Assembly: GCF_018687715.1 (NCBI RefSeq)
Contig: NC_056765.1
Coordinates: 27,948,254-28,012,253 of the forward strand
DNA length: 64,000 nucleotides
Direction of reading: 5' to 3'
From: Carya illinoinensis
Lineage: Eukaryota > Streptophyta > Magnoliopsida > Fagales > Juglandaceae
The notes beneath the pieces were generated by a model. The model was not told where the DNA came from. It searched no databases and saw only the letters and a program-made list of their open reading frames with translations. Shown in pieces: positions 1 through 12,178 of this stretch (position 1 is the first letter of the stretch; the number at the start of each line of letters is the position of its first letter). Position numbers and translations under genes: made by a program.

Positions 1-333
1 TTAGGATCCATCCAGTCCAAGTGATATCTATACAGAATATATCGGTTATATGAATATGACACATTATTGACTATTAAAATAAGCCAAGTTTAGGAATATT
101 ACACTTTCTTGACTCCCAACCATTATTTGCATGTCCGGGTTGATTTCATAAGTTGAGCTGACTGGCACAGTCTAGTGAGGCCCAGATAACAAAAAAAATG
201 AAACTGTGTAAGACTTTAAAAACACGGAGATGAATTTTTGAAAAATATAATTAGTTACTAAGATGGCTAGAAAGTTTATAACTTGACATTTCCTACATCA
301 TTAATAGCTATCTCCGATGGCCCAAATAAATTT

Positions 334-3188
334 CTACACTTGTTTTGGGGGCCGTGTGCTTCCATCTCGCTAATTTGTGCATACAACAATGAGGCATAAA
401 AGTGTCATCACAATATTTGCATAAGAATCAACCCAAATAAACATGTATTTACCCAATATAACTCAAACACTTGCAAATAACATATCCAAAATTACCTCTT
501 TATGCTTTCCCTTTGCAGTTACTGACTTAGTCCTTTGTTTAAATTTGCGCATCTCTTGCTCCATCCTGGATGCTCTTTTCAGAGATGGGGGTTTGCCTTT
601 TCCGCACACAATCCGTGGACTGAGTACAATTTTTTCACTTGCTATGTCAGTTATGTTCTTTGATGTACCACCAACATTGGAAGGGGGTTTGGGAATTGAA
701 GGGGGTTATTGGGTGTCACCATATAACTCAATTATAGAATACAACTTTGCTGTTGCATCCTCAATATGCACTTTGGAACCCGCTGCATGTGTAATCATCA
801 GATAACAGATATTCAATAGGCTTGAATATTTGTTACTATCTTCCTCCTGAGACCCTGTGTCATATGTACTGCTGATTAACGTGTATCTCCGTTTGATGTC
901 CTTTCTCCATCGATTCAAAATGTATCTATCTTGCATAGTTTTTATCCCGTTACATTTGAATATGGCCAAGATATTCCTACATAGTATCCCCCTCATCTCG
1001 AATAACCCACATGAACACTTAACATCGCAGTCTTCCTCATTGAAGTCCACATAAAAGTTAACATGTTTAGTGAACTCCTCAACTAGCACTTCATCTTCTA
1101 CCAGATAGGTCTTCTTCACACCATCTCGTCTAAGTAGAGATGGGTCCATATCGACTAGACCCATAACTTGCTCCTGCACTTCTCTGAATTTTGCATTCGT
1201 GTACAATTGTTGGAATCTCTTTTCGATTGGAGGTCTAGATATGCATGGAATTGTAACGCTAAAATATTGGAAGTCTGAGCTGATTTCATTCTCCATTTTC
1301 TTTCTCAAGGCATTGTCAAATTGGTCGACAAACTCTTTCAAGTTTGTCTTCGCATGAACATATCCGTCAAAAAATGCATTCATGCTCTCGCTCCGTTGTG
1401 TTGTACTCATGCCAGCCCAAAAATATTCCTTTAGAAATACCGGTACCCAATGCGTGCGCTCAGCATACAAACTTTGCAACCACATATTCTCTTCCAAGTT
1501 GTACGCGCCAATTAACTCTTCCCAAGATTTCTCAAACTCTTCAATGGTTTAACTGTCATACACACATTTCATTAGCTAAGTTTTCAGGCCACTTTTGTAG
1601 GCACGATGGGAACCAAGCTTCTCGGAGACTTTTTTCAGAATATGCCACAGGCAAAATCTATGTTTGCTTTTTGGAAATATAATAGAAATAGCATTTTTCA
1701 TTGCTCTATCCTGGTCAGTAATAATAGCTGGCGGGGCTATACCATCCATACACTCTAGCCATGTCTGAAATAACTATGTAAAAGTCTCTATGTCCTCACT
1801 GGAAATTAACCCTGCTCCAAAGAGAATCGATTGCCCATGATGGTTTACACCAACAAAGGGTGCAAAGGGCATTCCATACCTGTTTGTTAGGTACGTGGTG
1901 TCAAACGTTACCACATCACCAAAATCTTAATAAGCTGCCCTACTGCGTAGATCTGCCCAAAATACATTCTTCAACCTCCCATCATCATCTAAATCCATCA
2001 AGGCAAAGAATCCAGGATTCTTGTATTGCATCCTTGCAAAATAGTCTCGAAGCGCTCTAGCACCACCTGCTCCAAGTCGTAAATGTCTTGCCTTGTCGAT
2101 GTAGTTACGACAATCCTTTTCCAAAAATGGGAGGTTCTGAAATCCTCCCGCACCAACAATAAGAGATCTGAAGCTCTTGTTCATTCGAATGCCAGCAAGG
2201 TCGTTAGTATCTAGTACTCTTTCTATGGCCTCACTAACTTCGCGATTACATCGAAAGAACCGGGATTTCTGTGGACTCAACCCATGATTATGGGTATTAT
2301 GGACTGTGGTTAACCGCATCTTTCCCTGGACTTTTAAGGCATTAATCTGAGCCTTACAGTCAGTTTTCCCTGTCGGGCGTGGTTTGGCGACATTCATTGT
2401 CCTATTTCGAGCTTTTCCCCCACGAGTATAACCAATGGTGACATATCTGACATTTCCTTCGTCATCTCTCTCACTCCGTTGTGTCATGGATCCAAAACCA
2501 CATTTCTTAGCATATAGCCTATAATATTCCATTAATTCCTCAAAAGAATCAAACTCCATCCCCGATTTTGGCTCGCAAATCATATCACCACCCTCCATTT
2601 GCCCTAACGGAGGTGAGCCACCATCCATTTGGTCTAACGGAGGTGAACCGACAGTGCCATACTCGGTTTCATGTAGGTCTGGCCTCTCCTCTTCACCATG
2701 TTCATGCACTCTAGAGGAGGAACTGGGTGCTTCAGTTTCTTCACACCCAGGTGTATCCTTTTTACCAATCGGCACCTCTGTTGCAGAGCTTGTAGCCATG
2801 AGAGGACTCGGATGTCCCATCCTATATTGAAATGGGTAACTAGCATTCTGCAAAAAATTAAAGCAATTAAACTTCTAATAAATTCATAACATAAATAAAT
2901 AAACAAAGTAATGGGGGTATTACCACCTGAATGTTGCTTGTATATTGGTATGCATCTGGATATGGCATAAAAGCAGGTGACCACGCAGGCCGTGGTGGAT
3001 AGTAAGTATATTTTGGCATGTTTGGAGCAGTTGTTGGGATGTCCTAACATAAAAATAACAATTATAGTTAGCAAGGTCAAGGTTGATGAGTGCATACAAA
3101 TGTTAAAAATCATAGGAAATCATACAGCAGCTGGGGGATCTGAGCTAGATGGAATTGAGAGCTGTGGGTTTTCTTCCCCTTTTCCCAT
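334..3188 (-). pseudogene. FAR1-related (FRS-type) gene with five in-frame stops
   Basis: FRS proteins are nuclear factors derived from MULE transposases. Four exons can be followed on the minus strand: 3188-3126 (ATG, 21 codons), 3043-2927 (39 codons, Pro/Tyr-rich), 2847-496, and tentatively 369-334. Introns are phase 0 with GT...AG borders (GTATGA/TTAG, GTGGTA/TTGCAG, GTAATT/TTAG). Exon 3 holds a duplicated 11-residue motif around SPPLDQMDGG, a FAR1 DNA-binding domain (about 2563-2290), a MULE transposase domain (about 1926-1500), a SWIM region (about 1000-960) and a basic tail (about 640-496). Stops lie in one unbroken frame at 1927-1929, 1774-1776, 1576-1578, 1549-1551 and 706-708. No net frameshift is seen. 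The last SWIM zinc ligand is Asn (973-975). Family assignment is confident. The pseudogene status rests on the stops. The 36-bp final exon is a guess. Confidence 0.5.
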
Positions 3189-5434
3189 GCTGAAATCTGT
3201 ATACCAGAAAATTGTACAACCACCTTTATAATGGAATAAAGGTGTTCGTATAAATGAAGACGTTTGTTAAATAGCAAACTCTATTTATATTTATGCTGCA
3301 ATTAAAACATGTAATTGCACATCAATATATTAGTAAGCTTGTGAAACTTTTAACCCAATAGGCTGCGGAGCAAGAAAAGAAAAAGAACGTGAAAAATTAA
3401 CCCACTAGGATCTAGATATTTTCTTGTTTGGCCAGTGAGAATGGTTCATTCTGTGTGTATTTTCCAGACCAAATCTCCTAAACCATTTTGTAATCTTTTT
3501 CTTTTCCTTCTAACCATGAATGGAGGTTGATGAACAATTACACACATACAATATTAAGTACACACAGAAGGAACCATGTAATTTTCCATAGCCATCAAAA
3601 TAGTGCAAAGACAATGGGCCAAGTACCATGTAATTGTGACAGTGACTCTATCTTTCCCAATTTATGCAGAATTTTCCAAAATAATTCTTACAAAAAATAA
3701 ATATCATCATCAAATATAAGTAGTAGGTTATAAAAAAAGAAAGAAAGAAGTGATGATAATGCCATTTAAAACAAGCAAATCGCGGTGGGCATGTTAGTTG
3801 GATGGAAGCTTGATTTTATTCAGGAAAACAACAGGGGCTATATTTTCATAATTCAAGTAAATCTTCTAACACAAAATTTTGAGCTAAAAGCGGTTTAGGA
3901 TCAATTTCTTTTTTTAATCTTCTAACACAAAATTATTTTTGTTAGCCAACGACACTAGAAACGACATACTTACAAGACATTAGCTTCTGAAAATGACTTT
4001 GTAACGTCAACAACCTAAATAATTTCCATTCCATTCAGATGGCATCACAATGCCTCTTTCACCACCAAGAAAATTCAGAACAAAAATTAAAAAAAAAAAA
4101 CCTGCACTTGTACTCACGTGCCATTTCATCATTCAAGCTAACACACTCAAGCTAATACACTCCACCACAACATCGCCTTGAATATGGCAATTGATGATTC
4201 ATTTAGCAAACCAATCATAGAATCCAAATATAACTTAATGATTAATTAACCAAACTGCTCATTAAAATTAATATTTATCATTAGTTTCTTCCATAAAAAT
4301 GGTTCAAAATATAAAATCACCAAAGTGCAATTTCATCATGCTTATTAGTGCCATTTCTCATTAGTCCCACACCAAAAACGCTGTGGGCAACTGGTTGGAT
4401 TTAGCCTTCAATTTATTAACCAAAACAACAGGAAATATGGCATTGAGGGAATGAAATAATGGACCTGCCTCGGTTGGATTTGGACCTAGGAGAGTAGAAA
4501 ATTTATTTTCCCTTCGTAATCACAACATATATTGCAGAGCATTTACCTCTAGAACAGGTTACTCTCTTCTCATCTGTCCAAAGCTCATAGGCTCTGTTTC
4601 AGTAGGATGAATAGAGGTTCAAACAGAGCTTCAGTCACATTATTGAGGAAGGAGGCAACCAATACGTGGTGTCAAAAGCAAGGAAGAGTTTGTAGGCGCC
4701 TCTGTCGGATTGCCAACTTGCTAAACTCAGACTATCATGCAAAGATCCTAACTTCAACAACAACAAAAAAAAGGTAGGAGCTTTTAGCAAAAATCATAGG
4801 CGTCCAAATCACTTCTCCATTAATATAACAGATAAACCCACATGCTAGAGACCCACACGAAGAACATTTATACGAAGAAGAAGAAGAAGAAGAAGACCCA
4901 GACCCAGTTGTAGCTCTTACTAGTTTTTCATACAGCCGACGACGTCGAGGACGGCGACGCAAAGAGAGAGTTCTTCCACTTCATGCTACAATGTTTCCCA
5001 GTTGCATGAAGAAGACGATCAGAAAGACATGGTGAACAAACCAAATCTCAGACCACACGGATGCAACTAGCTCAGACCACAATCGCCATTTCAGAAAGCT
5101 TGGACAAGAAGCCAAAGCCGTATTTCTCTTCTTGCATTTCTTCGTTTCATTTTCTTTCTTTTTTTTCTTTTTAAAAAAGCAGCTGACGTGGCATGCTCGA
5201 CTGCACGCCAACTACATTACTCGACTGTCTGTAGAAGAACTGTTTATTTTATTGGTTTGAATCTATGAGACAAAGTGAATGGTATAAATTAAGAGACATA
5301 ATTTTCCATTTTGTAAAGGGTTGGAGACATTTCCTCTATCTCCAACCTATTTTTGAAAAACTCTATTTTAATTAGATGACATTTTTATAAAAAATTTGTA
5401 AGACATACTTTTTGACAAAGAATCTCCCTTTCAA
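3189..5434. other. Gene-free upstream region of the FAR1-like gene
   Basis: No credible coding region is visible. Small minus-strand ORFs at 4735-5211 are low complexity (Ser and Lys runs from a GAA/CTT microsatellite and a poly-T run) and match no family I know. Since the FAR1-like gene is read leftward from 3188, this interval would hold its promoter and any untranslated exons. On the minus strand an ACGT-core element (GCCACGTCAG, near 5183-5192) is seen. Whether it acts as a promoter element is unknown. Confidence 0.5.
4867..4895. repeat. GAA trinucleotide microsatellite
   Basis: About seven to eight GAA/AGA units in a row. On the minus strand they would encode a Ser run in a small ORF that I do not consider real. 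Useful mainly as a length-variable marker. Confidence 0.5.
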
Positions 5435-5956
5435 ATAAGAGTGAAAGTTTAGACCGAAAAACCGACCTGAACCGGAACAGACCAGACTAATTAGCTCGAT
5501 TTTGAGTTAATTTAGTTTGGAATTGGTTCCTACATTTTAAAAATCGGTTAAATTTGGTTTAAAATCGGTTCTTAGCTTGTCGGCACCTAACCGGACCGGT
5601 TTATAAAATATATATATATAAAAATTAATTTTTAATATTATATAAAATATTTTATACATGTACATATAATTTTTATATATAATATATATAATTGTATATG
5701 AAATAATTTTATATTATAATTTATAACATAAAATTTTAATATTAAATATATATAATTTATATATGATATATATTTACATTCACACTTGATTAAAATAAAA
5801 AAACCAGACCAAACTGGACTGGAGCCATTAAAACTAAAAATACCAATTTATGAGGATAGTAGGTTTGGAATCGATTCTAAAAATATAAAATCAATATATA
5901 CTAATTCGGTTTTAAAACTTATACAAAACCAGAAAAAACTGACTGATCACACCCTT
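5435..5956. mobile_element. hAT-like MITE, 8-bp target duplication CCTTTCAA
   Basis: The element starts ATAAGAGTG and ends CACCCTT, whose complement reads AAGGGTG, so the ends are short imperfect inverted repeats. It is flanked by CCTTTCAA at 5427-5434 and 5957-5964; the match extends to 9 bp. An 8-bp duplication and ends of the TAGGGGTG type fit hAT superfamily non-autonomous elements. The interior has AT-rich sequence plus repeated words built on ACCGG and AACCG near both ends. No coding capacity. A small ORF at 5786-6043 crosses the right end and is spurious. Confidence 0.5.
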
Positions 5957-6192
5957 CCTTTCAAACATAATCGTAAGAAAAGGGAGGCGTTTTCAAATAT
6001 AGACTTTCAAAACCAGCCGAATCTATTGGGCCTATCATTATAAAACGTCATCATTCAGGATGCATAAACTCTTGAGCCAATAACCATATGTCATTTCTCC
6101 ATGGACATGCTCTTTCTTCGGAGATTGCAGTGACGAGATGATATATACAGGGCGGCTCAATAGATTCTAACGCCTAGGGTGATGAGTTTAAG

Positions 6193-6804
6193 ATAGGAGT
6201 GACAATATGTTATATGATCCGTTAATCTAATAAGAACATGATATGATAATAACGGGTTAAGATTTTGTCTTAACGGATTTGGGTCAAAATGGGTTGACCC
6301 GTTATGACATGATTGCTTAACGGATTGACCTGAGTTGATAACGGGTTAACCAGTTATGATACGTTAAGAAAGTTAAAATTACAATTATACTTTTATACCT
6401 AAAAGTAAAATTGTTATAATTTCAATTTTGATATTTTTATTGTTTGGATTGTAATTTTAGACTTGTAGTTCGCTTTATAATTTTTATAAATATTGTGATT
6501 TTAAAATTATATAAAATTATACTAAATTTAATCAGATCAAACTGGTTAATTTCGGGTTATTCAACCCATTTACATAAACAGTTTGAAAGGGGTCGTATTA
6601 TATCATGTTAACTTATTTCGTAATATTTAATAATGAGTCAAAACGGGTTGACACGACACGACCTGTTATGTAAATGGATCGTGTTACGGTTTGATATTTT
6701 GATATGATAAGCTTAACGGGTCGGATTAGGGTTGAGTTATATAGTATAATATATATGCTTTGACAAGACACAAACATAATCCATTACTACGATTTGACAC
6801 CCCT
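6193..6804. mobile_element. hAT-like MITE, 8-bp target duplication AGTTTAAG
   Basis: Starts ATAGGAGTGACAA and ends TTTGACACCCCT (complement AGGGGTGTCAAA), an inverted terminal repeat of about 12 bp with mismatches. Exact 8-bp direct repeats AGTTTAAG flank it at 6185-6192 and 6805-6812. The interior repeats words around AACGGGT and its complement ACCCGTT many times in both orientations. Non-coding. The same start (ATARGAGTG) as the neighbour at 5435 suggests related families mobilised by one type of hAT transposase; that link is inference. Confidence 0.5.
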
Positions 6805-6812
6805 AGTTTAAG

Positions 6813-7936
6813 GGAGACCTTTTTATGCCAGATTAAGTTTAAATAAATGTAGAGTTATTAATTACATTTTTATATTCAGATTTTTCTTGTCTCTTATCTA
6901 TTAGTGAAAAGAATACTATTTATAATGTAAAACTTTGTTATACCTATGAATATTCTAAAATAAAATAAATATTAAAAAATAGCCATAGAATCTAATTTAG
7001 CCAAGCAAGTGGGTGTGCTTAACTTTATAAATAAGTTGATATAAAACTTTTAACTTGCAATGAAAAGAACTGGAAAAATGCTTTGTGTCCGGACAAAGCA
7101 TCCCAACAATAGGTCCCGGTACCTCCTTTTTGTTTTTTAATGATTAAGTAAATATTTTTTAATAATATTGAGGATTTTTAAAAAAAATATATATTTAAGA
7201 GAACTAAAAAATGCATGAAAAATAAAAAAAAGACAAGAAAAAGAAAAGAAGAGCCGAATGGCCGGCATTCTCCGTGAATTCTCTTAGGCTACACCCTCAA
7301 GTCCAAAAAAGTGTCTAAAATCTAAATATTTAATTGGAATCCGGAAATGGGTTAGAAAGCATGGCAATTGAAAGGGATGTATATTTACGTTCATAATTTC
7401 ATTCTATTGGTACTTTTCGAAGTTGTAAAGTCTTTCTCGTATAATAAATAAGAGAGATGCTATCATGTCCCTTGATTATCGCTCATTTTGCTTCCTTTAT
7501 GTGACACCACGTGGTTAAATAAAAGTACAAACATAAAAAGGTAGAGAGAATCTAGAATTTTTATAATTATATTTTTGTATTTTCGAAGACTATTTTGTTT
7601 TAAATATATATTTTTAAATTTACTTTTCATTTAATTGAAATCTGGGATTGTATCCAAAATAGTACCATTGACATGGTCTAAGACATTTGAGAAACAGAAA
7701 AAAGAAAAAAGACATTTGAGTTCAAGCGACAAATTGCATTCATATTAAGAAGAAGAACCGCGTGATATATGGACGACCAAAACATGCACAGAAGAAAAGA
7801 GGGGCGACAATCAGATCTAATTAATTATATATTATATATGAGTAGTGGTAGACAATCGGACAAATGGTAAATTGCATACGGTCAAAAAGCATCATTATTA
7901 TTATTACCCAAACCGGAGTACGGCATCCGGCCGGGC
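6813..7936. other. AT-rich intergenic sequence
   Basis: No ORF or RNA gene that I can support. Poly-A and poly-T runs and short AT-rich stretches only. Confidence 0.5.
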
Positions 7937-8535
7937 GCTGGTTTGTGTTTTACAAATTTGTTATAATTAGTTATTTTAATATATTTTACTTAATTATTAT
8001 TATATTTTAAAAATATTTTAAATAAAATATAATAAATAATTTAAAATTTTCAAATCACAAAAAAATATGAAATAATAATATTCTAACAATATTTTATTCA
8101 ACTTTTATCTCATCAAATCTCAAACATGTAACCAAACAAGAAATTCATTTGGTAACACATATGAGATTAGATTAAATGAGTTAGGATAAAAAATCTGTGA
8201 ATAATAATAAGATCATTTGTAAATAGTAGTAATATGATTTGACTTAAGATATTTTATGAAATTTTAAAAAATGAGAGAAAAAAAGTTGAATCAAATCTTA
8301 TAAAGTTATAAAATATTATTAAAATACAATTTTTTAATACTACACTTCTTTTAGATTTGAAAAAAATTGAATTATTTTTTGTATTTTATTTGGAAGTTTG
8401 TAAAAGTTGTAATGATTAGGTAATGATTAGATGAAAATCTTAAAAATTTAAAATTAAAAAATATTTATGTTTAAATGTTATTTGGATGTTGAGATGAGAT
8501 GAAATGGGTTAAAACCATCTGTAAAATCAAACGGG
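7937..8535. repeat. Two abutting AT-rich MITE-like repeats
   Basis: Two AT-rich blocks (about 7937-8140 and 8144-8535) seem to lie head to tail. Their ends contain forms of GTTTGGTTACATG or CGTTTGATTTTAC, and the second has a GAGATGAGATGAAATG tract. Similar ends and interiors occur at 24600, 50598 and 53179 in this window. No target duplication was clear and the exact borders are uncertain. Confidence 0.5.
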
Positions 8536-8871
8536 AGTTAAGGTTTAGTCAAAACTTAACTTTGCTGCGAGAATAACTATATTCATGAGAGATCTTTATA
8601 TTATACATTATCTACTTTTGAATTTAATTTGAAAAATAAATTTTGATTTGCTACAATACATCTCAAATTTAAAAAGTTATTATATCAAGTTAAGACTTAT
8701 TTTTGTTATCTGGTTTTCTTTGCTTCTTCTACATATTTTTTCCTGCAAATGTGATAAGAGTTTTACTGCATATAATAATTTTTATGTACTTCTTATGCAC
8801 TTTATTGATATTATTGGTCAAACCAGTTATTTTATATTAATAAAATTTAAGCAGCTAATTATATTAATGGA

Positions 8872-11238
8872 GATCCTCTTTCGCCGTATCTTTTCATTTT
8901 ATCACAAGAGTTTCTTCCTCGAATGATTAATGATGATTTTCAGAAGGAGAAAGTCAAGCCTTTTAATGCTAATGGAGGTACTTTGATTTCTCATTTGTTT
9001 TATGCCGATGATGTATTGATTTTTGCAAATGGAGGTAAAAGTCTCTAGCGCAGATTATGAAAACTTTAGATGCTTATTAATCTAATAATCTATGTCGAAG
9101 CAATTGGTTAGTCTGGCTAAGTCCTTCATCTTTTTCTCTTTTAAATTTCCGCTTGCTAGGAAATTAGAGGTATTGAGGATAACGGGATTTATGGAAGGTA
9201 AATGACCGTGTAATTATCTTGGTGTTTCGTTGCATGTGGGACGGATTACAATCAAATTATTTGACCCATTGTTGATGAAGACTAAAAAAAAAAAAAATTA
9301 CCTGGTTGAAAGAGTAAAATTCTATCATTTGGGGGTAAAATTATACTTCTCAAACATGTTTTATCTAGCATGTTAATTCATATTTTATCTGTTATAAATT
9401 TACCTAAAGGTGTATTCAAAGCTCTTAAGAATATTTTCTCTAATTTTCTCTAGAGCTTGATTGATGATAAAAAAAGAAAAAAAAGAAAATGAGTGTCTTG
9501 GAAAAATATACACTTGTCGGTTGAGGAAGGGGGCTTGGACATTCGGAACCTCATTGATGTTCAAATGTCATTATTCATGAAATTTGTTTGAAAATTACTA
9601 GATGGTAAATTGTGCTGGGCAAAATTCTTTAAGGCTAAATATGTGGGGTGAAAAGCACCCATCGATTCTTTCTAATTCCACAGGCTCAAGATTTTGGAAA
9701 GGCATTATGTCAGTGACGCCAATAGTGATAAACAATTCAAGAATTTTGCTTAAAAATGGTGAATGTAATTTTTGGTTTGACAACTGGCTAGGAGATGGAG
9801 TCATTGCGAATTCAGAAGATGTTAGCAGAGATGAAGATTTATTGGTGGCTAGAATCCTAACTAAGTCAAGTTGGTATGTTTCTAAATTAAGTACGTTGGT
9901 GTCGGAAGAGATGGTTGTGAAAATAATTGCTTCACGGGCTCAAATAACAAGTGGCACTGGTTTGTTTGTGGAGAAAATGGCTTTGGCATAAATTTGTTCA
10001 CAAGAAAATATCATTTGTTTGTTGGCGTGCTAAAAAACAAGTGTTACCTGTGGAGGATATCCTTGTTAAGTTGGGCATTTCTTTAGTATCAAAGTGTCAT
10101 TGTTGTGTATTACTACAACAAGAATCTATTGACCACATTCTTTATAGTGGTGACTTGGCTGTTACGGTTTAGAATTATTTTGCAGGTATTTGAGGTGTTT
10201 GGTTGTCTCAACTCCGAAGATGGCATGTTGTTATGAATGTTTTGTGTCTTCGTGCGTTGGCATCTTCTCAAGTAGGATGTTGTCATGGAATTTTGCCTAT
10301 CATTATCATATGGACATTGTGGAGAGCACGGTGTGATGACAGAATAGAAGGAAAAAAAAATTGATTGGAAAGGTGTGGTATGGTGGATTAAGCTGATGTT
10401 AATAGATATTTTTTCTCCGCATCATAAGTTTGATAGATTGCAGTGGCAAGATATCAAAATTTAACAGGATTTAAATTGTTCGATTGCTCAAGTTGTTAAT
10501 AAAATATGAAAGTTGTGGCTTGGATAAAGCCAAGTAAAGGTAATTATAAACTTAATGTCGATGGAAGCTCGCTCAGAAATCCTAGCTTTGCGAGTGGAGG
10601 AGGGGTTACTAGAGATCATTGTGGGCGAGTGATTACGGGATTTGCAGCTCACTATGGGCAGGTTTCTAACACTGTGGTTGAAGGGAGAGCCTAACTTGAT
10701 GGTTTAAATTTGGCACAACAATTGGGTATTCGAGACATAATGTTGGAGTCAGGACTCTGAAGTTATTGTGAGATAGATCAAGGCTGGTAAATGCAATTTA
10801 TGGTATTTGTGGGACTATTGGGATGATATAAAAAGTTTATTTTCCGAATTAAATTGATCCATTCGTCATATTTTCAGATAAACCAATATGGTTGCAGATT
10901 ATCTTGCTAAAGAAGGTGCTTATAATCGGTGTAAGTATTTTATAAGTTTTGACCTTGGTAGGGGAATTCTTCGAGGCTTATTACATATGAATTTTTTGGG
11001 ACTTCCTTATTTGTGGCTGTAATTATTTTTATTCCCTTTTTCGTTGTAAGTACTATTAATTTTATAAGGTTGATTATTTTTTTGATCACTTGAGTTTTGG
11101 TATTATTTCTTAACTTTATGTAAACTCTTAGGTGAATGATTTGTAACTACGGTTTTCCTCCGCCACATGTAAGAGTTCATTAATAAACTTAGGACAGGGT
11201 TGCTATGAGGGTGGCTACAGGCTCTTCTTTAAAAAAAA
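8872..11238 (+). mobile_element. 5'-truncated L1-type LINE, 15-bp target duplication
   Basis: The insertion begins inside the reverse transcriptase at the DPLSPYLFIL motif, so endonuclease and ORF1 are absent. YADD, the catalytic motif, is at 9001-9012. Then follow the thumb/connection region (about 9330-9600), a zf-RVT-like segment (about 9600-10170) and an RNase H domain (about 10506-10960; DGS, RDHCGRV and VADYLAKEG blocks). The frame is broken many times. The 3' end is an A-run (11231-11240). AATTATATTAATGGA occurs at 8857-8871 and again at 11239-11253, a perfect 15-bp duplication typical of target-primed insertion. Inactive. Confidence 0.5.
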
Positions 11239-11253
11239 AATTATATTAATGGA

Positions 11254-11960
11254 ATGCGTAAAAAATATGTAAAAATAATTATACTTAGAATTTTTACAAG
11301 ACAAATATTTCTTATTAAAAAATTTAGAAGAGAAATGATTTAAATAATAATAAAAATAAAGAAGAATTATTTTAATAGAATAAAAATGAATAGAGATAGA
11401 CGTGATGTTTTAGAATAAAAATAGTAGGGTAAAATGCCATTCTCACCGAGTGGAGTGTGGTTATTGAGAATTCTCACGATTATTTTTTTAATGATTAAGA
11501 AATTAATTTTTAATAAATTTGTGTGTGCGTGTTTTTTTTTTATATTTTTAAAAAATTACATATATGAGAAGGCCACTCTGTGTGGCTCTAGCAGAGTTAG
11601 AATGACCAGCAGAAGAAAAGGAAACGAAATGATATTTGTGGCACCCGTGTAATTAATAGAGAGAGCTGATTTGCAGAGAAAGTAGAGCCGACTCATTGAT
11701 GAGGTCCGGCTTCGTGAAAAATGATAAATTACTTTTCACACGGCAGAACATGCAAACTCGAAACTTTTCACTACATTTTATATAATAATATTTTAAAAAT
11801 AAATAATATAATAATATTATTTAAAAATAAGTATCTTTATTTTAAAATATACTATAAGAAAATTTTAGTTATACGCAATTCTACGTATCAATACGAATAT
11901 CAATCCAATTTAATTGGTCAAAAAGTCAGATTTTAATAAAAAGTATATCACATAGTATCG
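11254..11960. other. AT-rich intergenic sequence
   Basis: No supported gene. Small ORFs here are AT-rich and give low-complexity Ile/Tyr/Lys peptides. Confidence 0.5.
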
Positions 11961-11984
11961 TTTCTCAAGAATAAAACAGACTTC

Positions 11985-12178
11985 TTTGTGTTTCTGCAAC
12001 ATCAACATGGCACCCAGGTTTCTGGAGAGCACAAAAAGGATGCACTTTTCTGTCAACCTCAAGTATGTATTTGTGTGGCTGTGCCACGGACTCGCCCGTT
12101 TCTAAATATCCCAATATAGCTCTTTGCTTTAAGATGGCAACTTCCAACTTGAATCTCTCAGCTTCCTGTAACAACATG
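11985..12178 (+). pseudogene. N-terminal fragment of the 45-kb hydrophobic-ORF family
   Basis: The plus strand aligns with 45150-45330 at DNA and protein level. Shared residues include a FSVNL/LSVDL block, an SQYSS/SQFYSS block and an identical DGNFQLESL/NGNFQLESL block. The nucleotide stretch around GATGGCAACTTCCAACTTGAAT is nearly identical in both. This copy has at least three in-frame stops and lacks the membrane segments and C-terminus. A minus-strand ORF over the same bases (11965-12177) is probably a shadow. Confidence 0.5.

Noticed and set aside
443..805. Plus-strand ORF of 120 codons and the minus-strand tail under it
   Set aside because: The plus ORF lies antisense to the C-terminal exon of the FAR1-like gene. 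The minus strand has the basic FRS-type tail ending at a donor site, so the plus frame is a shadow.
4735..5211. Two minus-strand ORFs of 75-76 codons
   Set aside because: Their Ser, Arg and Lys runs come from a GAA microsatellite and a poly-T run. No domain or splice evidence.
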